The notes beneath the pieces are model-generated. The model was not told the origin of the DNA, made no database searches, and saw nothing but the letters and a program-made list of their open reading frames with translations. From assembly GCF_000520975.1 (NCBI RefSeq), contig NZ_JACB01000010.1:114909-178908 (forward strand): DNA of 64,000 nt. The letters run 5' to 3'. Shown here one piece after another: positions 1-8,623 of the stretch. A program made the position numbers and the translations under genes. This DNA comes from Aquimarina megaterium XH134. GTDB taxonomy: Bacteria; Bacteroidota; Bacteroidia; Flavobacteriales; Flavobacteriaceae. The stretch's first letter is position 1; each line of letters opens with the position of its first letter.

Positions 1-1075
1 CTCCATTATCACTATTAAAACAATATACCATTTGATGTAAAGGAATTACCGGGTGGTCTACATACCATTTACTTCCTAACAACCCTTTTTCTTCTCCTGT
101 AAACAGGATAAAAAGCGCTGATCTTTTGGTTGGATATTTTGCAATATTTTCTGCTGCAGAAAGTACAGTAACCGTACCTACAGCATTATCTCTTGCTCCG
201 TTATATATCGAATCATTTTCAACAGCTTTACCGATACCCACATGATCGTAATGAGCAGAATAAATGATGTATTCATTTTTAAGTTTGGGATCAGTACCTT
301 CTACATAACCAACGACGTTTTGTGAGGTAACCGCACTTTTTTTAATTCCTTCAATAGTAAATTCGATATCAATCTCTTTATTTGTCGCAAATAGTTTACT
401 AATATCTTCATTTTTGTCATTTATCCATGTATGAGAAAAGCTATCTGCATCTTCTTTTTGATCCGCGACAATCATTTTTTCACCGTTTAAATAGTGTTCT
501 AATCTCATCCACGTTGGGTCATCAAGATTGGAAACCTCAATAATACCTATGGCACCTTTTTCTTTGGCGAGGGTATTCTTTTCTTTTGCTGCAGAAAAAG
601 CAGGTCTGATATTTTTATTGTCTTTAGTTCCTATAATGGCAATTACATATTTCCCTTTTACATCAATACCATTATAATCTTCTTCTAGACCGTGATTTAT
701 GAAAACAGCTTTTCCTTTATAACTGGCATTTCCAGATGCTACAGTAGCTATTTTATTAAGCACTAAAGCTCCTGTTTTAAATTCGGTCTTTGTAGCTCCA
801 GATGTTTTCTCCAGATCTACATTTTGAAGATAGCTGGTTGTCTTGGGAATTGGTTTTACTCCGTACCCTCGTAGCATATTAGCAAGGTATTGCGCAGCAA
901 TTTTATTTTCGGGGCTTCCGGTTTGCCTACCTTTTAGTTCATCTGAAGCCAGAAAATAAATATGCCCTTCAATTTCACTTTTAGAAACAGTAGATTTTAC
1001 TTTTTCGACATCATCCTGTGCCGAAATAGAGATTGTAAAAAGAAAAAGTAACGAGAGTATAATAGATTTTTTCAT
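1..1075 (-). CDS. M28-family zinc aminopeptidase, secreted, C-terminus outside window
   Basis: About 358 residues are visible; the C-terminus lies beyond base 1. The protein starts MKKSIILSLLFLFTISISAQ, a signal peptide, so it is exported. A SDELKGRQTGS segment near residue 50, a PA-like insert around residues 110-240, and the M28 metal-site motifs HYDHVG (about residue 275), NGARDNAVG (about 295) and FTGEEKGLLGS (about 325) identify a bacterial M28 peptidase, which normally binds two zinc ions and removes N-terminal amino acids. It is divergent from the VWA gene at 1286. The family call is strong; the substrate is unknown. Confidence 0.9.
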   Translation of the reverse strand, partial: MKKSIILSLLFLFTISISAQDDVEKVKSTVSKSEIEGHIYFLASDELKGRQTGSPENKIAAQYLANMLRGYGVKPIPKTTSYLQNVDLEKTSGATKTEFKTGALVLNKIATVASGNASYKGKAVFINHGLEEDYNGIDVKGKYVIAIIGTKDNKNIRPAFSAAKEKNTLAKEKGAIGIIEVSNLDDPTWMRLEHYLNGEKMIVADQKEDADSFSHTWINDKNEDISKLFATNKEIDIEFTIEGIKKSAVTSQNVVGYVEGTDPKLKNEYIIYSAHYDHVGIGKAVENDSIYNGARDNAVGTVTVLSAAENIAKYPTKRSALFILFTGEEKGLLGSKWYVDHPVIPLHQMVYCFNSDNG

Positions 1076-1285
1076 GAGTGAGAATGATATAATTGTGTGA
1101 TCAAATTAATGGTATAGCGTATAATTAAATATAGCTACCTTCTTTTCAAAGATAACAATTGTTTGTACTTTGTTATAATACAAGAAGTTGTTTTCTAATA
1201 AATATTGTCAAAAACAAATGTTAATTCTCATTTCTTCGATAGATAATAAGTTCTTATCTTTTATAAATTATACTAACTTTATCTA

Positions 1286-2416
1286 ATGAAAAAAGAAAAA
1301 AAAGTATTTAGAAAAGGCTTTGCATTCAAAATCTTTGAGGCACCAGAACAGTCTCTGTTTGATAAGCTTTTTGATATTTTTCAGGAAGTTATCACTCATA
1401 CTTCGGGAGATCTTGATGAGGCTTTAGACTGGATGAGAGAATTAGATAAAGAATATCAACTTACTGATGAGAATTACACGCTGGATGATTTTGTAGAGGA
1501 TTTAAAAAAGAAGGGGTACATTCGAGAAGAGATCAAACCAGATGGTAAAGGAGGGATGTCTATTACAGCCAAAACCGAACAGGCAATTCGCAAAAGGGCA
1601 TTAGATCAAATTTTTGGAAAGCTAAAACGAAGCGGAGCAGGGAATCACAGAACAAATTATATTGGTAAAGGGGATGAACACTCTGGGGAGTTTCGTAATT
1701 ATCAGTATGGAGATTCGTTAGAGCAAATATCAATAACAGAAAGCCTTAAAAATGCACAGATCAATCATGGTATTGGTGATTTAAATCTTACCGAAGATGA
1801 CCTTGTAGTCGAAGAAACTCAGTTTAAAGCACAAATGAGTACAGTACTAATGATTGATATTAGTCACAGTATGATTCTGTATGGTGAGGATCGTATAACT
1901 CCTGCCAAGAAAGTTGCAATGGCACTTGCAGAGCTTATTATTACCAAATACCCTAAAGACACATTGGATATCTTGGTTTTTGGTAATGATGCATGGCCAA
2001 TTGCGATCAAAGATTTGCCTTACTTACAGGTAGGACCATATCATACGAATACTGTAGCAGGTTTACAGTTGGCTATGGACATGTTGCGAAGAAAGCGTAA
2101 TACAAACAAGCAGATTTTTATGATTACCGATGGTAAACCCAGTTGTTTAAGAATGCCAGATGGACAATACTATAAAAATAGTAATGGATTAGATAGGTAC
2201 ATCGTAAGCAAATGTTATATGATGGCTCAACAAGCCAGGAAATTACATATCCCCATAACGACTTTTATGATTGCACAAGACCCTTATTTGATGCAATTTG
2301 TAAGAGAGTTTACCTATGCGAATCAAGGAAAAGCATTTTATACCGGCCTTAATGGTTTAGGAGAAATGATTTTTGAAGATTATGAAACGAATAGAAAAAA
2401 AAGGATACGAGGATAA
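1286..2416 (+). CDS. VWA-domain protein paired with AAA+ ATPase
   Basis: A 376-residue cytoplasmic protein with no signal peptide. The C-terminal half is a von Willebrand A domain: the MIDAS motif DISHS is at residues 191-195, a conserved Thr lies near 255 (HTNTVAG), and ITDGKPS is at about 280-286. The N-terminal 180 residues are charged and not assigned. The gene lies 45 bp upstream of an AAA+ ATPase on the same strand. That pairing (MoxR- or magnesium-chelatase-like ATPase plus VWA adaptor) is typical of metal-insertion or chaperone machines. The target protein cannot be told from sequence. Confidence 0.85.
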   Translation: MKKEKKVFRKGFAFKIFEAPEQSLFDKLFDIFQEVITHTSGDLDEALDWMRELDKEYQLTDENYTLDDFVEDLKKKGYIREEIKPDGKGGMSITAKTEQAIRKRALDQIFGKLKRSGAGNHRTNYIGKGDEHSGEFRNYQYGDSLEQISITESLKNAQINHGIGDLNLTEDDLVVEETQFKAQMSTVLMIDISHSMILYGEDRITPAKKVAMALAELIITKYPKDTLDILVFGNDAWPIAIKDLPYLQVGPYHTNTVAGLQLAMDMLRRKRNTNKQIFMITDGKPSCLRMPDGQYYKNSNGLDRYIVSKCYMMAQQARKLHIPITTFMIAQDPYLMQFVREFTYANQGKAFYTGLNGLGEMIFEDYETNRKKRIRG

Positions 2417-2461
2417 ACTCGTTTTGAATTTAAAAGTAATTGTAAGAACGAAAAAGAAAAG

Positions 2462-3925
2462 ATGAAAATTTTAGATATAAAGACATTAGGCCAATTAAAA
2501 AAATCGGGATATAAAAGTATATCAATAAAAGATGAATTAAGAAATAATCTAAGAACTAAGATTAGTAATAACGAAGATACTTTTACAGGTATTCATGGGT
2601 ATGAAAATACAGTGATTCCCGAATTAGAAAGAGCAATTCTTTCTAGGCATAATATTAATTTATTAGGGTTACGGGGTCAGGCAAAAACCCGTTTGGCAAG
2701 ACAAATGATAAATCTGCTGGATGAATGGGTTCCTGTGGTAGAGGGGTCAGAAATTAATGATGATCCGTTTCATCCTATTTCTAGATATGCGACTAACTTG
2801 ATAGAAGAAAAAGGAGACAACACGCCCATTAGCTGGTTACATCGATCAGAACGTTTTGCAGAAAAATTAGCAACTCCAGATGTTACTGTGGCAGATATTA
2901 TAGGAGATGTAGATCCAATAAAAGCCGCTAATCTAAAATTAAGCTATGCAGATGATCGTGTGATTCATTTTGGGATGATCCCAAGAGCAAACAGGAGTAT
3001 TTTTGTTATTAATGAATTACCAGATTTACAAGCTCGTATACAAGTGGCATTATTTAATATTTTACAAGAAGGTGATATCCAGATTAGAGGATTTAAACTT
3101 CGATTACCATTAGATATACAGTTTGTGTTTACAGCAAATCCAGAAGATTATACGAATCGAGGAAGCATTGTAACACCTTTAAAAGATAGAATAGGATCAC
3201 AGATTCTTACTCACTACCCCAAAACTGTAGCAATAGCAAAAACAATTACCCAGCAAGAGGCTAAATTAGATTCGTGGCAAGCCGATTTGGTTTATGTACC
3301 AGAGATTGCAAAGGACTTATTAGAACAAATTAGTTTTCAGGCTAGGGAAAGTGAGTTTATTGATCATAAAAGTGGTATAAGTGCCAGGATGAGTATTACT
3401 GCTTATGAAAATTTGTTAAGTATGGCAGAATACCGGGCATTGCGATCTGGCGATGATCAAACAGTATTGCGATTAAGTGATTTTACCGGGGTTATTCCTG
3501 CTATTACCGGCAAAGTAGAATTGGTATACGAAGGAGAGCAGGAGGGAGCTGCTTCTGTAGCAAATTCCTTAATTGCTGATGCTATCAAGACTTTATTTCC
3601 CGAATACTTTCCGAAAATCGAAAAACTAGAGAAAGAAGGTTATGAAAGCCCATATCAGAATCTGATAAATTGGTTTTTTGAAGAGAGCGGATTCGAATTA
3701 CTAGATGATATATCAGATAAAGAGTATAAAGAAAAACTAGATGCCATTACGCCGCTTAAGAATCTGATTAATGAATATCATCCCGAAATGAGTACAGAAG
3801 AAACTTATTTTATGATGGAATTCTTATTGTGGGGATTGGTAGAATTTAAAAAACTAAGTAAACATAGATTATCAGAAGGATTTCATTTTAATGATCTTTA
3901 TGGAAGTTATATAAGTGGACTATAG
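2462..3925 (+). CDS. AAA+ ATPase, magnesium-chelatase ChlI / MoxR-like
   Basis: A 487-residue ATPase. A Walker A-like GLRGQAKT is at residues 69-76, with Ala where the usual second Gly stands. Walker B FVINE is at 181-185, sensor-1 Asn in TANPED near 226, and a candidate arginine finger in KDRIGS near 243. The layout matches the ChlI/MoxR clade of AAA+ proteins. It forms a two-gene unit with the upstream VWA gene and probably drives remodelling of a client recruited by it. No porphyrin-pathway genes are nearby, so a chlorophyll role is not implied. The Asn in Walker B (usually Asp) is worth noting. Confidence 0.85.
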   Translation: MKILDIKTLGQLKKSGYKSISIKDELRNNLRTKISNNEDTFTGIHGYENTVIPELERAILSRHNINLLGLRGQAKTRLARQMINLLDEWVPVVEGSEINDDPFHPISRYATNLIEEKGDNTPISWLHRSERFAEKLATPDVTVADIIGDVDPIKAANLKLSYADDRVIHFGMIPRANRSIFVINELPDLQARIQVALFNILQEGDIQIRGFKLRLPLDIQFVFTANPEDYTNRGSIVTPLKDRIGSQILTHYPKTVAIAKTITQQEAKLDSWQADLVYVPEIAKDLLEQISFQARESEFIDHKSGISARMSITAYENLLSMAEYRALRSGDDQTVLRLSDFTGVIPAITGKVELVYEGEQEGAASVANSLIADAIKTLFPEYFPKIEKLEKEGYESPYQNLINWFFEESGFELLDDISDKEYKEKLDAITPLKNLINEYHPEMSTEETYFMMEFLLWGLVEFKKLSKHRLSEGFHFNDLYGSYISGL

Positions 3926-3935
3926 TTGGTAACGT

Positions 3936-4121
3936 TTACCACCAAACTAAAAAAAACATTAATAAGAATCTTCATTACTTCTCATCCAGAGTAATGGAGA
4001 TTTTTTTGTGATAATAATATCTGCTCCTGCTCTTTTATATCTTCAAAAGAAAACCAGGCGTCACTATATTTTGGATTAGTAACCCAATGTGTCTTCTCCT
4101 TTTTTATAGAATATTTAAAAA
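3936..4121 (-). pseudogene. Decayed 3'-end copy of the DUF1853 gene at 5552
   Basis: Read on the minus strand this stretch translates as WVTNPKYSDAWFSFEDIKEQ, against WVTDPKYSDVWFSFENIKEQ in the intact gene at 5552-6376. One A is lost from the A-run after SQK, so the frame breaks and reaches a TGA. DNA similarity runs over about 170 bp, from the gene's stop codon (TTACCACCAAAC in both copies) inward. No start is present, so it is a non-coding remnant. It and the intact copy flank the 4212-5519 gene like an old duplicated attachment site. Confidence 0.85.
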
Positions 4122-4211
4122 CATCATTCAGCATTATAAAAATATGTAAAACTTAAGTAACATTTTAGATCACTAAGACATATATAGATACACAAAAAAA
4201 ACTTAATTCAA

Positions 4212-5519
4212 ATGATTAAAATATTCACATTACTATTAATGTTGTCATCATTTATTTCATTAGGGCAGCAAACAACAGAATTTATTATTTCCGGCGGTAT
4301 ACAGGATAACGATCCAAATATTAATAATGTTTTATCAGATGCGGTTACAAGTCTTAACGGAAACGGTACTATTACAATAAAAGGAGATATAGAAGTTCGT
4401 GTTGATTTCAATATTCCTGAAGGTATCGAACTAAAGTTTTTTAAAGGGAATAAATTTATAATAAAGGGTAATACTACACTAACCATAAATGGTAGTATTA
4501 ATGCAGGTCAATATCAAATTTTCGAATTAGAGGATAATGGAACTGTCGAAGATTGTTTTTGGGATAGATGGGATTTTACCTTAGATGACGGTAAAGTTAG
4601 AGGTAATTTAAAAAACAATTATATAATACCACAATGGTGGGATATTGATGATACTGGTGTTATTCCGTGTGGTCAAAATTTTCAAAAAGCAATTGAATCA
4701 TTTCCAAGTGTTCAAAAATTTGTAGCAAATGGAAAATTTTTACTTGAAAAGACTTTACATTTAAATCAAAACAACCACTATTATGATTTTAGTGGTGCTA
4801 CTTTTGTCGGGGTTAATGAAGATAGGGACGTATGTCAAGCTTTTAAGGATAGTTATCTATTATGGTATAATACTCCCGCACCTCATGGGTTGCCAACAAC
4901 ATTTCCAGCTACTGATACAGGTGGTTTAATTAATATAGGAAAACTTAGAGACTTAACAGAAACGTCTCCTTATTCGGTTGTAAATGTAACTTTATACGGA
5001 GGTATTTATATCCCTAAGAATAAATATGACAATGCACTAGGAATATTAAATGCCAAGAATATAAAAATTTTAAACGTAACTATAGACTGTTATAATGGAC
5101 AAAGAGGAATTGCGCTCCAACCTCATAAAAACTGGAATGTCCCAACAAGGACAGACCATATAATTGTTAGAGACGTTATTCAACAAGGAGGAACTAACGT
5201 TTTCAATATAGATATTGACTCAAATAGTAATACATCTAATGTTATTGTTTCTAATGTTGTTGGACATGATATTGGAGGTCATACAGCTGACCCAAATGAT
5301 AGTATTAGAGAAGCGGCTTTTAGAATTTCCTCTGGAGGTTCTATTCAAAAAATTCATAATATTACAATTTCTGAAGTAATACTTTCAAGCGTTTATAAAG
5401 CTTTTAATGTTAGTGGAGCTAGCGGTATTCTTTCAAATATTCAAGTTATTAATTCAGAAACGAATTGGTTAGAGGGAACTAATCCAGATTTAAAAGTTGA
5501 AAATGTTAGAATACATTGA
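4212..5519 (+). CDS. Secreted right-handed beta-helix (pectate-lyase-like) protein
   Basis: A 435-residue protein with signal peptide MIKIFTLLLMLSSFISLGQ. The body alternates short hydrophobic strands and Asn/Gly turns (for example VSNVVGHDIGG and IHNITISEVILSS), as in parallel beta-helix proteins of the pectate-lyase and phage-tailspike type. No catalytic motif was identified, so enzyme activity is not claimed. It is a single gene on the strand opposite to its right neighbour and is bracketed by a truncated and a full copy of the DUF1853 3' end, which suggests arrival by insertion. Fold confidence is moderate. Confidence 0.6.
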   Translation: MIKIFTLLLMLSSFISLGQQTTEFIISGGIQDNDPNINNVLSDAVTSLNGNGTITIKGDIEVRVDFNIPEGIELKFFKGNKFIIKGNTTLTINGSINAGQYQIFELEDNGTVEDCFWDRWDFTLDDGKVRGNLKNNYIIPQWWDIDDTGVIPCGQNFQKAIESFPSVQKFVANGKFLLEKTLHLNQNNHYYDFSGATFVGVNEDRDVCQAFKDSYLLWYNTPAPHGLPTTFPATDTGGLINIGKLRDLTETSPYSVVNVTLYGGIYIPKNKYDNALGILNAKNIKILNVTIDCYNGQRGIALQPHKNWNVPTRTDHIIVRDVIQQGGTNVFNIDIDSNSNTSNVIVSNVVGHDIGGHTADPNDSIREAAFRISSGGSIQKIHNITISEVILSSVYKAFNVSGASGILSNIQVINSETNWLEGTNPDLKVENVRIH

Positions 5520-5551
5520 TTTACCATTTAATCTAAATCAAATAGAATAAA

Positions 5552-6376
5552 TTACCACCAAACCACAAAAAAACGGTCATAAGAATCTTCATTGCTTTTC
5601 ATCCAAAGTAATGGAGATTTTTTTTGCGACAATGCTACCTGTACCTGCTCTTTTATATTTTCAAAAGAAAACCAGACATCACTATATTTTGGATCGGTAA
5701 CCCAATCTTTTTTCTTCGGAATATTAAAATGACAACTACCATATTGTTCTGAAGTAAAATCCTTTAATGGTATCCAAAAACCAACAATGCATTGATTGTT
5801 TATAATAGGAAATAGCTCTTTTTTCATAGATAAAGGAACAAAAAGATTTGCCATATAACATACACATTGATGAATACTTTTTGGATCTATATGCAAGTCT
5901 TCTAGAATAGGTAAGGTCTCGTTTCTGTAGAGTAAGGGCAATTGTTTTGTCTTCAGTTTTTCTACTTTTTGAAGTAAAGCATCTTTACGGTTTGGGCCAA
6001 TCCATTGTAGAAGTTCACCTTGAATTAATGGGTCATACAGATAAAATTTGTATACAATTTCAATATGTAAAGTGTTATTATTTCTACGATCTTTTACCAG
6101 AAAATCTAATTCTCCGATGGTGATTTTATCCTGGTATACCTGAATATTCTTTGCTATAATCTCGTACTTATCAGTATTGGTAATACCATATTCAAAAAAA
6201 AACTCTATACGCTTACCTAATACTTCATTATCCCGAATATTAATTTCTGTTTCGTTAGGTAAAACATCGTTTTCTAGTACTTCTTCGATATCAAAAGGAG
6301 ATAATCCTAAAAGAGTTTTGTCGGTCCATAAGGGTTTACTATTTAAAAACCCTAGATATTCATTTTTGATTGACAT
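5552..6376 (-). CDS. DUF1853-family protein
   Basis: A 274-residue soluble protein without a signal peptide. The LGKRIEFFFEYGI and TIGELDFLVKDRRNNNTLHIEIVYKFYLY segments look like those of DUF1853 proteins; the xELDFLV...HIEIVYKF arrangement resembles a PD-(D/E)xK nuclease-like core (D and E...K), which is an inference. The ORF ends 7 bp before the next minus-strand gene start region and lies downstream of the hybrid kinase at 6384-8462 (7-bp gap), so it may be co-transcribed with it. Its 3' end is duplicated at 3936-4121. Confidence 0.7.
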   Translation of the reverse strand: MSIKNEYLGFLNSKPLWTDKTLLGLSPFDIEEVLENDVLPNETEINIRDNEVLGKRIEFFFEYGITNTDKYEIIAKNIQVYQDKITIGELDFLVKDRRNNNTLHIEIVYKFYLYDPLIQGELLQWIGPNRKDALLQKVEKLKTKQLPLLYRNETLPILEDLHIDPKSIHQCVCYMANLFVPLSMKKELFPIINNQCIVGFWIPLKDFTSEQYGSCHFNIPKKKDWVTDPKYSDVWFSFENIKEQVQVALSQKKSPLLWMKSNEDSYDRFFVVWW

Positions 6377-6383
6377 TTAAGCT

Positions 6384-8462
6384 TTAGGTAAATTTTGATT
6401 TTGAAAAAACCGAAAAGTATTTATTAATGATAGGTTTCAGTATTTTTCTATCTACAGGTTTAGAAACAAAATCATCGCATCCTGCATCTAATGCTTTTTG
6501 GATATCTTCTTCTGTAGAATACGCCGTTTGCGCTACAATAGGTAATCCGGGTCTCATTTTCTTTATCTTTCTTGTAGCTGTATACCCATCCATTACAGGC
6601 ATTCTTATATCCATGAGAATTAAATCTATATGTTCATTTTTTTTACAAATCTCTACTGCTTTCTTACCATTTTCTGCACGATGAATTACAAATTTATACC
6701 CTTTCATTTTAAGTAATATCGTTTTAAGGAATAAAAAATTTACATCTCCGTCCTCTACAATTAAAATAACTTGTTTTATAGGAATATCCGGAATCTTTTC
6801 TTTATCCAAAGGAGTATCAGATGTCACAGGATTAACAATGGGATTGTATGGTACAGTTAATGTAAATATTGAACCTTTATTAACCATTGAAACAAAAGTA
6901 ACATTACCACCGATTAGATTGGCGTTTTTCTGAGCAATTGATAAACCTAATCCAAGACCATCATAGCTTTTTGTAGCTTCTTTTTCGGATTGTGAGAAGT
7001 TTCTAAATATTAGTTCCTGATCTTCGGGTTTAATGCCGATTCCCGTATCTATTATGGTAATGACCAAAGAACTATTTTCAATTTCGCAAGAAATTTCTAT
7101 CATACCTTTGGTTGTAAATTTAATTGCATTATCAATAAGATTTTGTAAAATCTTGTGGATTTTTAGTTTATCCATAAGTATGATCCCCTGATCATCTGTT
7201 AATTTATTATTGAGGTATATTGCAATATTTTTGCTAATCGCTTTACTCTGAAAATCGGAAAATAGTTTTTGCAACGTCTCATTAATATTTATTTCTTCAA
7301 AACGAACTTCGACCTGATTAGTCTCTAATTTTGAAATTTCGATGATATCATCGATAATGTTGATTAATTGATTACTACTATTTATAATAATTTTTGAATA
7401 TTCTTTTTGTTGATCCGATGTAATTTGTGGGTCATTAAGTAATTCAGAAAAACCAATAATACCATTCATAGGCGTACGTACTTCATGAGAAATATTATGA
7501 ATAAATGCGGTTTTTAATTTATTACTCTCTTCGGCTCGTTCTTTAGCAATTTTTAATTCTTTTGTTTTTTGTTTGATTAAGTATTTAAGATATCTGTTAA
7601 GAAGAAGAATAACAATTAACGACAATAGAATAATTCCGGTAAGTGTAATCCAGAAGCTTGCTTTTTTATAAAAAGGAACGACGGCATTATATAGCCAATT
7701 GTCAAAAATGATTTCCTTTTCATGATCAGTAATATTATTAGTCGTCTTAGCAATAATATCACTAAGCATAGCATTACTTTTTTGAACTGCAAGGCTTGGA
7801 GCGTATGTATATGGAGTTTCTGAAACAATTTTAAGATTATCTAGGTTTTCTGTTTTTATAAGGTAATTGGCTACTGCTTTTGGTCCTATATAAGCATGGT
7901 ATTTTCCTGAGCTAACTTTTTTTAAACAACTTAAATCATCTATTTCTGTAGAAATGTTGAGGTCTTTTTCATACTCTTTTAGGATCTCATATATCGCATA
8001 ATCTTTAGGAACTGTAATTATTTTGTCGTTATAGTCTTTTAGATGTGTACCATAATCAACATCTTTTTGAGTTACAATAGTATGACTAGACTCAAAGAGT
8101 TGTGAGTAAAAATTAAAGTAAGCATCTCTTTTATTGGTTTGTTGGATTTCTAAAACGATTTCAATTTTATTATTTTTTGCATCATTTAGAAGTTGTTCCC
8201 AATTAGTATACAGTTTTCGTTGAAATTTGTGATTTGTTTTCTTTTCGATAAGGGAAAGATAATCGATTAAGATACCATCTATTTCGTTATTCTCATTAAT
8301 AAATTGATATGGGGCATAATATGGAAAAAGCCCAACAGAAATACTATCATTGTTATGTAGCCAATCTTTCTCTTTGTCACTTAAGACGGTAGATTTCGAA
8401 CAAGAAAAAAACCCTATCCATATACTAAAGAAACAGAAAATATATAGTAATTTTTTTGCCAT
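6384..8462 (-). CDS. Hybrid sensor histidine kinase with periplasmic solute-binding sensor and receiver
   Basis: A 692-residue protein. The N-terminal signal ends in lipobox-like FFSC (Cys21). Residues about 35-265 resemble a family-3 periplasmic binding domain (SVGLFPYYAPYQFINENN). One membrane helix is at about 268-292. The HisKA H-box HNISHEVRTPMNG has His326; N-box Asn445; G boxes DTGIGI (472-477) and GLGLGLSIA; receiver with acidic pair 570-571, phospho-acceptor Asp618 and Lys668. It probably senses a small ligand outside the inner membrane and passes phosphate to its own receiver. No DNA-binding output domain is present. It is a tandem paralogue of the 8624 gene. Confidence 0.92.
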   Translation of the reverse strand: MAKKLLYIFCFFSIWIGFFSCSKSTVLSDKEKDWLHNNDSISVGLFPYYAPYQFINENNEIDGILIDYLSLIEKKTNHKFQRKLYTNWEQLLNDAKNNKIEIVLEIQQTNKRDAYFNFYSQLFESSHTIVTQKDVDYGTHLKDYNDKIITVPKDYAIYEILKEYEKDLNISTEIDDLSCLKKVSSGKYHAYIGPKAVANYLIKTENLDNLKIVSETPYTYAPSLAVQKSNAMLSDIIAKTTNNITDHEKEIIFDNWLYNAVVPFYKKASFWITLTGIILLSLIVILLLNRYLKYLIKQKTKELKIAKERAEESNKLKTAFIHNISHEVRTPMNGIIGFSELLNDPQITSDQQKEYSKIIINSSNQLINIIDDIIEISKLETNQVEVRFEEININETLQKLFSDFQSKAISKNIAIYLNNKLTDDQGIILMDKLKIHKILQNLIDNAIKFTTKGMIEISCEIENSSLVITIIDTGIGIKPEDQELIFRNFSQSEKEATKSYDGLGLGLSIAQKNANLIGGNVTFVSMVNKGSIFTLTVPYNPIVNPVTSDTPLDKEKIPDIPIKQVILIVEDGDVNFLFLKTILLKMKGYKFVIHRAENGKKAVEICKKNEHIDLILMDIRMPVMDGYTATRKIKKMRPGLPIVAQTAYSTEEDIQKALDAGCDDFVSKPVDRKILKPIINKYFSVFSKSKFT

Positions 8463-8623
8463 AGCTTTTTACTAGTTATCCCTTACTTTTCTTGCTCCTT
8501 ATTAATAAAGATACTATTTAATAGTAACACTTTCAAGAAACACCAGGCTTATTTATAGAACAAAGTGAATTAATATAAATTGATAAATCATAAACTTTTA
8601 TATCCTAAGACATTGTATTTCTT

